Below the pieces are notes generated by a model that was not told the origin of the DNA, ran no database searches, and worked only from the letters and a program-made list of their open reading frames with translations. DNA of 13,043 bases from positions 1 through 13,043 of the forward strand of contig CAJUCG010000078.1 in the NCBI GenBank assembly GCA_910585065.1, read 5' to 3'. The translations under genes and the position numbers were made by a program. Below, piece after piece: positions 7,173 to 13,043 of this stretch. The stretch comes from an uncultured Lachnospiraceae bacterium. GTDB taxonomy: Bacteria; Bacillota; Clostridia; Lachnospirales; Lachnospiraceae. Every line of letters starts with the position of its first letter. Within the stretch, counting starts at the first letter, position 1.

Positions 7173-8339
7173 ATGAAAGTGTCCGAATTTTTTTCTGATC
7201 ATTTTGCAAAATTGCTTCTAAAAATAGTTTTTGCAGCTGCTACGGCATTTCTTTTACTGGTGACGGGAACACAGCCAGGAATTATAGTGATATTGGGGAT
7301 TATCTGGTCTTTAATATTTGTCGGCGGGCAGGCGGTTAATTTTTTTCGATATCGCTCCCGTTTTAGGGAGCTGGAAGAAATTATGGAGGGACTTGACAAA
7401 AAGTATTTGTTTGCCGAGTGCGTGCGGACAGGAAAAACCATTTACGAGCGCAGATTATTTGAATTATTTCGCAGGGCGGGACGCTCAATGATCTCTGCGG
7501 TTTCCGATGCGGAGGCTTCAAAAAAAGAATACCGGGAGTATGTCGAGAGTTTTGTACATGAGGTAAAAACCCCGATCACGGCGGCGAATCTGATTTGCCG
7601 AAGGGTGGATGAAAAAAATCGAGGAAAACTTTCATATGAGCTGGCGCAGATTGGGGCGCATATGGAGCGGGTACTGTTTTATGCGCGGGCAGAAAATACA
7701 CAGAAGGATTTTTTGATCCGTGAGGAGAGTCTTAGGGGGCTTGTCACACAAGCCCTGGGAGAGTACAAAACGTTTTTGATAGCGAGCGGTGTCAGAGTGG
7801 AAATAAAAGAATTAGAGCAGATTGTATTTACGGATCGAAAATGGACGGTGTTTCTTTTGGGGCAGCTTTTACAGAACTCTGTGCGGTATCGCAGGGGGGA
7901 GCCGGTGGTGGTGATCGAGGCGGAAAGGGTGACGGGGGAAGTGCGTGTGGAGGGTGATTTTTGCGGTATGGGATCGGCATTTCAAAAAGATGGCGGTGTT
8001 TTGAGCAGGGAAAAATCGTCCTCGGACGAGGCACCAAAGCTTTTAAAGAATAGTGTTTCAGTCTGTCCGCAAACTTTTGCAGGTGGCAGCTTAGTACGGC
8101 TTATCGTAAGGGATAATGGCATTGGAATTCCGGCGCATGAATTGCCGCGCGTGTTTGAGCGCGGGTTCACAGGCAGTAATGGCCGCGCGCGCGGCGGCTC
8201 AACGGGGATGGGATTGTATCTGTGCAGGAGGCTGGCGGACAGTCTGGGGATCGGGCTTGAAATTATATCGGAGTGCGGTGTGGGAACAAGTGTTGTGCTT
8301 ACATTTGCAGAGAAGAAAAAAATAGGGGGGAAGATATGA
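7173..8339 (+). CDS. Intramembrane-sensing histidine kinase, BceS-like
   Basis: The protein has 388 residues from the ATG at 7173, which follows GGGGGA (7161-7166) by 6 bases. An in-frame ATG at 7077 would add 32 residues but has no ribosome binding site. Two membrane helices (about 14-32 and 37-56) are joined by only a few residues, so there is no extracellular sensor domain; this is the intramembrane-sensing design of BceS-type kinases. The phosphorylation motif YREYVESFVHEVKTPI puts the acceptor at His129. The ATPase domain has N-box Asn235, G1 DNGIGI (314-319), F-box around Phe328 and G2 GSTGMGL (342-348), so it looks catalytically intact. About 45 extra residues (roughly 252-300) sit between the N- and G1-boxes. 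BceS kinases normally need a BceAB transporter to sense peptide antibiotics; none is present. Likely partner: the regulator at 4483. Confidence 0.92.
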   Translation: MKVSEFFSDHFAKLLLKIVFAAATAFLLLVTGTQPGIIVILGIIWSLIFVGGQAVNFFRYRSRFRELEEIMEGLDKKYLFAECVRTGKTIYERRLFELFRRAGRSMISAVSDAEASKKEYREYVESFVHEVKTPITAANLICRRVDEKNRGKLSYELAQIGAHMERVLFYARAENTQKDFLIREESLRGLVTQALGEYKTFLIASGVRVEIKELEQIVFTDRKWTVFLLGQLLQNSVRYRRGEPVVVIEAERVTGEVRVEGDFCGMGSAFQKDGGVLSREKSSSDEAPKLLKNSVSVCPQTFAGGSLVRLIVRDNGIGIPAHELPRVFERGFTGSNGRARGGSTGMGLYLCRRLADSLGIGLEIISECGVGTSVVLTFAEKKKIGGKI

Positions 8340-8353
8340 TAGAAACCCGTTGA
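8336..8353 (+). pseudogene. Five-codon ORF (MIETR) coupled to the kinase stop, possible remnant gene start
   Basis: ATG at 8336 overlaps the kinase stop (ATGA) and follows AGGGGGG (8324-8330) by 5 bases, the arrangement of a translationally coupled next gene. The frame runs ATG ATA GAA ACC CGT and then TGA. A start such as MIETR would suit an ABC transporter ATPase of the BceA type, whose genes usually follow BceRS, but five residues cannot prove this. It may be the surviving start of a gene deleted at about 8350. Confidence 0.35.
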
Positions 8354-8380
8354 TTAGGCTTGCAGATTAAAAGGAAAACA

Positions 8381-8408
8381 TTGACTATTTTTAGAAATAT
8401 GATATTAT
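8381..8408 (+). promoter_or_regulatory. Probable promoter for the 246-residue protein gene
   Basis: TTGACT (8381-8386), a 16-base spacer and TATTAT (8403-8408) sit in AT-rich DNA about 70 bases upstream of the start codon at 8477. It would separate this gene from the kinase transcript. Confidence 0.55.
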
Positions 8409-8476
8409 ATATTAGTGGTGAAACCTATTGCAAAGTGGATAACTAAATTTATTGTGATTGAAGGGAGGAGGACAGG

Positions 8477-9217
8477 ATGAAACTTATTTATGAAATTGAT
8501 TTTTCTGCACTGAGCGCGGAGGAAAAGATGGAATTTATGCGTAGTCTGCGGGATTCAATGAAGGAGAGTTTTCGGGATAACTCTTTTTCTGCCGAACTTT
8601 TGGCACAGACTTTGATTTTTACCCGCTGGTGGAATTCTTATAAATATATGGCTCCGGCAGAGCCTACTCCCCAAATTTTGGAAACTGCGATTGAGCTATT
8701 GTGGGATTTTCAGGAGGGGAAATGTTCGCCTGAAATCTTTGCCCGGTTTCAGAAAAGTTTTTCTGATTCCGCCTTAGAAATTTTGACTGGGGATGACGGT
8801 GAGTTAAATGAAGATCCAGAAAGTGATGCCTTTTATCGGGAATATTTTGGCGGTTGGGAAGCAATATCCTACAATGTATTTCTCTCCGATCTGTGTACGG
8901 TATTGGAGGAAGCTGTTTCAGGGAAAATCACATGGGATGCTGTGGAGGGTGTGATTGATGGGGATATTGGGGATACGATGATTGATTTTTTTGAACCGGT
9001 TTTTAAAAAAGAGTCCGGTGGGTACTATGCCTCAGAGCTTGACCGCCGGGAGATGGAAGCATATAATACCCCGACATTTGCCCGCGTGATCACTCTGCTC
9101 CAACAGGATATGCGCGCTGCTTTGGCGGGTACACCCCTTTCCGAACTGCGGGTGCGGTATCAGGATGAATACTTGTTTTCCCCGGAGGAGAGTGCGAAAA
9201 TTAGTGATTATCGGTAA
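8477..9217 (+). CDS. Acidic soluble protein of unknown function
   Basis: A 246-residue protein that I do not recognise. The ATG follows AGGAGG (8466-8471) by 5 bases and an upstream promoter is present, so it is likely a real gene. The composition is strongly acidic, especially 105-120 (TGDDGELNEDPESD), with many aromatic residues and predicted mostly helical. There is no signal peptide, membrane helix, metal-binding cluster or nucleotide-binding motif. Small acidic cytosolic proteins beside other orphan genes are often immunity proteins of polymorphic toxin systems, but no toxin is in the window and this is only a possibility. The gene ends with TAA and no clear terminator follows. Confidence 0.75.
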   Translation: MKLIYEIDFSALSAEEKMEFMRSLRDSMKESFRDNSFSAELLAQTLIFTRWWNSYKYMAPAEPTPQILETAIELLWDFQEGKCSPEIFARFQKSFSDSALEILTGDDGELNEDPESDAFYREYFGGWEAISYNVFLSDLCTVLEEAVSGKITWDAVEGVIDGDIGDTMIDFFEPVFKKESGGYYASELDRREMEAYNTPTFARVITLLQQDMRAALAGTPLSELRVRYQDEYLFSPEESAKISDYR

Positions 9218-9285
9218 ATAATTTGCAGTAAATAACATGGAATGCAGACGGAAATAACGAGATAAATATGAGGGAATTGTAATGA

Positions 9286-9432
9286 TGGAAAATAGTGCAG
9301 ATTTTAAAAGAAAACGGAGATAAAGGCTTTATTGAGGAGCGTTTGACTGCGATTCTATGTAGCTGTGCCATGACTTGGGTCAAACAGAACTCGGAGGTTA
9401 TCGCTCCCTTGAATGCAGGATATAACAGATAG
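9286..9432 (+). pseudogene. Possible gene fragment between two hypothetical genes
   Basis: After a short ATG ORF (9283, MMENSADFKRKRR then stop), the shifted frame is open from 9286 to the TAG at 9430-9432. It encodes protein-like sequence including DKGFIEERLTAILCSCAMTW and VKQNSEVIAPLNAGYNR. A frameshift near the A-rich stretch at 9305-9315 would join the two. The alternative GTG at 9295 has no ribosome binding site. It looks like the remnant of a small gene, but it is short and the family is unknown. Confidence 0.3.
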
Positions 9433-9487
9433 ACTTAAATATTATCCTGGTGTCAGGAATAAGAGTGAAATATATCAATATATTGAT
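9416..9487 (+). promoter_or_regulatory. Inverted repeats and a 14-bp palindrome before the DUF6891-like gene
   Basis: CAGGATA (9416-9422) can pair with TATCCTG (9443-9449). TCCTG (9445-9449) can instead pair with CAGGA (9454-9458) around a 4-base loop, so the two stems exclude one another. ATCAATATATTGAT (9474-9487) is a perfect palindrome 3-4 bases before the Shine-Dalgarno. These could be an operator or switching leader, but AT-rich DNA yields such patterns by chance. Confidence 0.25.
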
Positions 9488-9504
9488 GTAAGGAGGAGAA
9501 TTTT

Positions 9505-10113
9505 ATGGAGTGGAAAAGCAAAATGAAAGATGAGTCCTGTGCGGATGAATTAGAAGAAATGATAATTGATCATATTAAAGCTGGTTTTTGGTCAAATGAT
9601 AAGCTTTTGGTGGAATGTGAGCAGTATATTAAAGATTTTTACCGCGATGAACTCAATAATATCACCAAAGAAGACTTGGCGGAAATCATCAAGGCACTTC
9701 GCGAAGAATTTCAGAATACGGGAGACCAGGAAAATTTTCTGAAATTGGATTCCGTTTTTGGATCTCTTAGAAAACGGGGGATTGTCACTTTGCATTATGC
9801 GGGCTATACGCAGTCAGACGGGTTTGAGGATTGCAACGGAGTGGCTGCGTGGCTGGAAGAACAAGGGGTAAAGATGATTGGCTGCTGTTTTTACACAGAA
9901 CAGGATTTGGGGCATATCTTACACGGGGACAGCACATTTTTATACCTTTCTTTTGGTAATTATTCTGAAAATCCAACGGCAAAGGAAGTCGGGCAGATGG
10001 TTGCGGATGAGTTAAAAGCTGTTGGATTTTGTGTTGAGTGGAATGGAAGCGAGGAAACGAAAGTTGCCATTAAAGATTTCAAGTGGGATAAATACTATAC
10101 AGATGGCGAATAA
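9505..10113 (+). CDS. DUF6891-like protein of unknown function
   Basis: A 202-residue cytosolic acidic protein. The most family-like stretch is RGIVTLHYAGYTQSDGFEDC (91-110), preceded by a helical region with LDSVFGSLRKRG. It is followed by WLEEQGVKMIGCCFYTEQDL and, near the C-terminus, ADELKAVGFCVEWNGSEETK. From memory this pattern resembles DUF6891 proteins, whose function is not known; the assignment needs a profile search. AAGGAGGAG (9490-9498) lies about 6 bases before the ATG, so the start is secure. No membrane helix or catalytic motif is visible. It is the last plus-strand gene; the DNA beyond is minus-strand and convergent, with no terminator seen between them. Confidence 0.7.
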   Translation: MEWKSKMKDESCADELEEMIIDHIKAGFWSNDKLLVECEQYIKDFYRDELNNITKEDLAEIIKALREEFQNTGDQENFLKLDSVFGSLRKRGIVTLHYAGYTQSDGFEDCNGVAAWLEEQGVKMIGCCFYTEQDLGHILHGDSTFLYLSFGNYSENPTAKEVGQMVADELKAVGFCVEWNGSEETKVAIKDFKWDKYYTDGE

Positions 10114-10570
10114 GTGGTAAATATATTTTGGCTGACTGAGAGAAATTGAAGAAAAACTGTATTGGCAGGGACTGCCGCAAAAAGAGCAATATTTTTCTTT
10201 GTGCGATAGCCCCTGATATTGGTCTTTTATGGCAATCAATTTATTGGCAGATGATTTATGTGAAGTGATAAATTTCTGCAAATCAAAAGATTTGAAATAT
10301 GCCGTTACATAAACTGTAGCAAATGAAATTAAGGAAAAAATTAATTTCATCCATAATGGATCAGTAAATATCAAAGCAATAAGTCCAACTGATATTAAGG
10401 ACGCTGCTTCTATATTGATTGTTTCCATCTTTTTGAATCTCTTTGCGTAAATATCCGACTGCTTTTCTTGTATTTTGTGTGACTAAACAGCACCCGCATA
10501 AGAATTCTTTACAATATTTTCCAATATCCTGTAATCATCAATTATTTGCTTATCACTCTCCCTCCCATAT
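10114..10570 (-). pseudogene. Broken SLATT-domain two-transmembrane protein gene
   Basis: Read on the minus strand from about 10560, the frame gives ...DDYRILENIVKNSYAGAV, then TAG (10485-10483), then SHKIQEKQSDIYAKRFKK and METINIEAASLISVGLIA with two hydrophobic helices. Next comes FKSFDLQKFITSHKSSANKL and AIKDQY. Two helices followed by a HKSxAN-type helix resemble SLATT domains, pore-forming effectors coupled to nucleotide-signal defence systems. At least one lesion is sure: the in-frame amber, easily derived from a Trp codon. After about 10210 the expected continuation is lost, with family-like residues (QSLPIQFFFNFSQSAKIY) in another frame, suggesting a frameshift. At the 5' end, ATG (10568) and GTG (10556) are in a different frame. 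It lies 24 bases after the endonuclease stop, so it once belonged to that operon's tail. Confidence 0.6.
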
Positions 10571-10591
10571 CAATTATTAGTATGTGCGAAG

Positions 10592-11317
10592 TTACTTATC
10601 ATAAGATTCTTCAATATCCGACCACCTTGGAATACTGAGTTTAACCCCATAGTGTTGCTCGTAACTTGCAAGGAACTGTTTCTTCCAACTTCCGGCAACA
10701 TCATGAGTTTTTGGATTCTGATAAACGGCTTCTTCGATTGCAGAAATAAAATCTTCCATATATCTGAACATTGGATAATTTCCTTTTTGCTTGCTGTACC
10801 AAACACCCGGACGAATTTTATGTATAACATTCTGCTTGACTTGTAAATTGATAGACCAATCTTTCATTTTGCGTGTAATTTCCCAAACTTTTTTCAACCA
10901 TAAATCTTTAATCGTCACAATGCCGTTTTCGTTCATATCATATCCAAAAATCAAATAGTCAACATGGAGCATATAAGGTTTATCAATGATTTCTTCCTCA
11001 TACATTCTGAAATCTGCAATATCAAATCCTGGAGATGCACTTCGATTGAACGCCTTAACCTCTAAAAGATTCTTGGTTAAATCATCTGGATTGAGGAAAA
11101 AATCTGGCGGCATCTGTGTATTTTCACTTGGTGCGTATTCGATACCTCGCTTATCAAGCCATCCCTGTAACCATTCTTGTATGATATTTCCAACAACATC
11201 TTTCTGATGAACAATAATATCAACATCTCCGAGATAAAACCGGATTTGTCCCTGTAATTCAAGTATTTTGTCTTCGTTAATCAGCTTATCATAAATCTCT
11301 TGGCTTGTTAATCTCAT
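10592..11317 (-). CDS. Type II restriction endonuclease, NgoBV family
   Basis: A 241-residue protein from the ATG at 11317; an ATG at 11341 would add eight residues but lies upstream of the ribosome binding site AGAGGAGG. The sequence NTQMPPDFFLNPDD...NLLEVKAF gives a PD-(D/E)xK nuclease core with Asp72, Glu86 and Lys88. DVVGNIIQEWLQGWL, SPGFDIADF, VDYLIFGYD and LWLKKVWEIT resemble NgoBV/NlaIV-type endonucleases, which recognise GGNNCC. The start overlaps the methyltransferase stop by 4 bases (ATGA), so translation is coupled and the enzyme is made after or with its protective methylase. It looks full length. Specificity is inferred from family memory and not shown by the sequence alone. Confidence 0.8.
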   Translation of the reverse strand: MRLTSQEIYDKLINEDKILELQGQIRFYLGDVDIIVHQKDVVGNIIQEWLQGWLDKRGIEYAPSENTQMPPDFFLNPDDLTKNLLEVKAFNRSASPGFDIADFRMYEEEIIDKPYMLHVDYLIFGYDMNENGIVTIKDLWLKKVWEITRKMKDWSINLQVKQNVIHKIRPGVWYSKQKGNYPMFRYMEDFISAIEEAVYQNPKTHDVAGSWKKQFLASYEQHYGVKLSIPRWSDIEESYDK

Positions 11318-12612
11318 AAGTTTCTGTCCTCCTCTTTGCAATATATATCAAGAATACGACCTGCAACCTCGGCAATAACGGGAACTACAACGGTATTACC
11401 AAGTAAATCATATCCTAAACTTTTCTCAACATCGAATTTATAATCATCGGGATAACCAAACAAACGTAATCCTTCTCTTAAAGACAGAGTCCTCACTCCA
11501 TCTCCATCGGTCACATATAAATGTTGCATATCCATAGCAACAAGAGTTGGAGCTATATCTTTCTTGCCCATAATCTTGCTTATCTCAAACGACATTTTTC
11601 CTGCAACAATGTTATAGCCCTTTGGGAGTGTGGTGTCATGTTCTCTGCGATTGCCCACTTTTTTCTTAGGATGTTCATATCGCAAATATTTCTTTTGAAC
11701 AAGATCATTCAGCATTTCTTCAAGCTCGGGATGCTCAAAAAATGTACGAATCTGATGGATGGTCAGTGGCATACCATCCATCCAATCAATTCTGTATTCT
11801 TCAGCCCATTTCTTTTTTCTTCTCTCTTTTATCATAGTGTTAAGAAGTTTTCTCTGGTCGGGGCTGACAGGTCCCTTCATTTCAATATCCCAACTATGGA
11901 TATTATTATCACCACCACGCTTATCTTTAATAGATTTACCTTCTAATTCATCAATCGAATAATAGGCAAGCAGATTATCAATAAACTTGCTATGTTCTGT
12001 CTCTAACCCATTTTCTAAAACATCGCCCAGCGTCTTTACCGTATGCTTAAAACTTGAAAGGTCTGGGTAATCACGGATTGTACCAACAATGTAAATTCTT
12101 TTTCGTTCCTGTGGAATTCCAAAATACTTTGCGTTAAGAACTCTCCACGAAACCTTGTAACCTAATGCTTCCAGATGTTCAAGGATAGTTGTTAAAGTTC
12201 TACCAATTTTATCTTTCGGATTCTCTCTGTCATGATTTACAAGACCTTCAACATTTTCAAGCACGAAACCATAAGGTTTTTTTTCTTTGAGAATACGTTC
12301 AACATCAAAGAAAAGTGTTCCTCTGGTATCAGAGAAGCCTAAACGCTTTCCAGCAGAAGAAAACGCTTGGCAAGGGAATCCGCCTAACAGGAAATCAAAA
12401 TCTGGAATGTCCTCAGCTTCAATTTGTGTAATGTCTCCATGAATTTCTTCGTTCGGATGATTTTGTTTTAAGACTTCAATAGCATATGGTTTAATTTCAG
12501 AGGTAAACACACATTCAGTTGTCAATCCTTTTTTTGCACAAGCAATCTCGAAACCTTTTCTGATTCCGCCAATTCCAGCAAAAAGGTCAATGAATCTAAT
12601 ATGGTTATTCAT
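11314..12612 (-). CDS. DNA (cytosine-5)-methyltransferase of the R-M system
   Basis: A 432-residue C5-cytosine methyltransferase that methylates DNA from S-adenosylmethionine and protects it from the adjacent nuclease. Motif I is DLFAGIGG (9-16), motif IV GGFPCQAFSSAGKR with catalytic Cys81, motif VI ENV (119-121), motif VIII QERKR (168-172), and motifs IX/X include LRLFGYPDDY and LLGNTVVVPVI (403-413). The region between about 185 and 355 is the target-recognition part. All key residues are intact. The ATG follows GGAGGAG by 8 bases; that site lies inside the end of the broken HTH gene, which overlaps this gene by 8 bases. With an NgoBV-type nuclease the expected target is GGNNCC. The operon promoter is most likely the one at 12858-12886. 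Confidence 0.95.
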   Translation of the reverse strand: MNNHIRFIDLFAGIGGIRKGFEIACAKKGLTTECVFTSEIKPYAIEVLKQNHPNEEIHGDITQIEAEDIPDFDFLLGGFPCQAFSSAGKRLGFSDTRGTLFFDVERILKEKKPYGFVLENVEGLVNHDRENPKDKIGRTLTTILEHLEALGYKVSWRVLNAKYFGIPQERKRIYIVGTIRDYPDLSSFKHTVKTLGDVLENGLETEHSKFIDNLLAYYSIDELEGKSIKDKRGGDNNIHSWDIEMKGPVSPDQRKLLNTMIKERRKKKWAEEYRIDWMDGMPLTIHQIRTFFEHPELEEMLNDLVQKKYLRYEHPKKKVGNRREHDTTLPKGYNIVAGKMSFEISKIMGKKDIAPTLVAMDMQHLYVTDGDGVRTLSLREGLRLFGYPDDYKFDVEKSLGYDLLGNTVVVPVIAEVAGRILDIYCKEEDRNL

Positions 12613-12816
12613 CCTTGTTCTCCTCCGGAATAATTTCTGTTATATCTCCAATGTCACATTGAAGAACATTGCGTATCTTCTCAAGTGTTTCTATTGGTAC
12701 AGGTTCATCTCGTCCTCACTTTGCCATGGCATTAGAACTTATTTTAGCAGCTGTTCTTAGCTGTGTTTTATTCATTTTTTATCTATCATCAATTTCCATA
12801 ACTTGTTATAAGACCT
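12605..12816 (-). pseudogene. Broken Cro/C1-type (YozG-like, HTH_26) regulator gene
   Basis: On the minus strand, one frame gives SYNKLWKLMIDKK and the next gives MNKTQLRTAAKISSNAMAK, then TGA (12718-12716), then GRDEPVPIETLEKIRNVLQC and DIGDITEIIPEENKDE. Joined, these make a complete small XRE-type helix-turn-helix protein of about 70 residues. Two lesions are certain: a one-base loss in the A-run at 12775-12780 and the in-frame TGA where a Leu or Met codon is expected. A third is likely, since the expected start codon position reads AGG (12816-12814). The 3' end overlaps the methyltransferase start. Such genes upstream of R-M operons may act as controllers; this one cannot make the full protein. 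Confidence 0.78.
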
Positions 12817-12857
12817 TGCTACAAATGTTACCTCACTCGTACAATTATATTATTGAT

Positions 12858-12886
12858 ATTGTATCACAAATCCTTTTAATTTTCAA
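12858..12886 (-). promoter_or_regulatory. Promoter of the HTH-methyltransferase-endonuclease operon
   Basis: On the minus strand TTGAAA (12886-12881), a spacer of 17 bases and TACAAT (12863-12858) form a strong sigma-A promoter. Transcription would start at about 12851, roughly 35 bases before the broken HTH reading frame. No other promoter is evident before the methyltransferase, so it probably drives the R-M genes. Confidence 0.75.
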
Positions 12887-12944
12887 TAAAATTTTGTGAA
12901 CATCAAAATATCGTTTGTAGGTTTACAATATATGTGTTACAATT

Positions 12945-12973
12945 GAAAAAAAAGAAGCAGAGATGCTGCCTTT
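12945..12973 (-). terminator. Intrinsic terminator of the gene entering from the right
   Basis: On the minus strand AGGCAG (12971-12966) and CTGCTT (12960-12955) pair around a 5-base loop with one G-T pair. CTTTTTTTT follows (12954-12946). The stem is short but the T-tract is good, and it lies just after the stop codon of the right-edge gene, insulating the R-M promoter from it. Confidence 0.6.
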
Positions 12974-12976
12974 GTG

Positions 12977-13043
12977 TTATAATTTAGTCACCACCACCCC
13001 AAACAGCATACCCCTGACGAGATTAAGCTTATTTCCAATATGC
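12977..13043 (-). CDS. C-terminal end of an unidentified protein (partial)
   Basis: The minus-strand frame from the right edge reads HIGNKLNLVRGMLFGVVVTKL and stops with TAA at 12979-12977. A terminator follows 4 bases later, which supports a real gene end. Only 21 residues are in the window, with a hydrophobic GMLFGVVV run, so no family is assigned. The frame could still be accidental. Confidence 0.4.
   Translation of the reverse strand, partial: HIGNKLNLVRGMLFGVVVTKL

Noticed and set aside
11521..11946. 141-codon plus-strand frame in the methyltransferase
   Set aside because: Antisense to an intact conserved gene with no start signals.
7048..12971. The 13-base string AGAGATGCTGCCT at 7048-7060 and 12959-12971
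   Set aside because: Flanks differ completely and only the right copy is in a hairpin; likely coincidence.
1..13043. CRISPR arrays, tRNA or rRNA genes, transposases, integrases
   Set aside because: No spaced repeats, no tRNA-like or rRNA sequence, and no transposase or recombinase motif seen on either strand.

Overview
The window reads as chromosomal DNA of a gut-type Clostridia, most likely Lachnospiraceae-like. The grounds are strong AGGAGG-type ribosome binding sites, consensus sigma-A promoters with 17-base spacers, and Firmicutes protein families: a heterodimeric BmrCD/TM287-288-type exporter, a BceRS-like two-component pair, an ABC-F protein and HTH_26-type regulators. This placement is inference from gene families; nothing here fixes a species. 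The left two thirds (to about 8.3 kb) is a plus-strand drug-response region of moderate GC. The right part is clearly more AT-rich and holds accessory genes and wreckage, ending in a minus-strand restriction-modification operon.

Layout. 1-206: two copies of a 103-bp tandem repeat, each with a large inverted repeat. 230-3828: two overlapping ABC exporter half-transporter genes with the complementary degenerate/canonical motifs of an asymmetric heterodimer. 3843-4445: a cytidylate kinase-like P-loop protein in the same transcription unit. 4483-5151: an OmpR/PhoB-type response regulator. 5152-5537: a leader region with a near-perfect promoter, a 4-codon upstream ORF, a membrane-protein-like open frame without a start codon, and a 13-bp terminator hairpin just before the next ribosome binding site. 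5538-7049: an ABC-F protein. 7173-8339: an intramembrane-sensing (BceS-like) histidine kinase with its own probable promoter. 8336-8353: a 5-codon ORF coupled to the kinase stop, perhaps the scar of a lost downstream gene. 8477-9217 and 9505-10113: two small soluble acidic proteins with a possible gene fragment between them. 10114-10570 (minus): a broken SLATT-type two-transmembrane gene. 10592-12612 (minus): an NgoBV-type restriction endonuclease and a C5-cytosine methyltransferase, overlapping by 4 bases. 12605-12816 (minus): a broken Cro/C1-type regulator gene under an intact promoter. 12977-13043: the end of another minus-strand gene followed by a terminator.

How it may work together. The left region looks like a drug or peptide response module: exporter, BceRS-like signalling, and an ABC-F ribosome-protection candidate between regulator and kinase. 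The ABC-F gene has the hallmarks of drug-induced transcription attenuation. The kinase type normally works with a BceAB transporter, which is absent; the coupled 5-codon ORF after the kinase hints that a downstream partner was deleted. The right region is a defence remnant: an apparently intact R-M pair flanked by two pseudogenes, a dead controller-like HTH upstream and a dead SLATT membrane effector downstream. No tRNA, rRNA, CRISPR array or transposase was seen.
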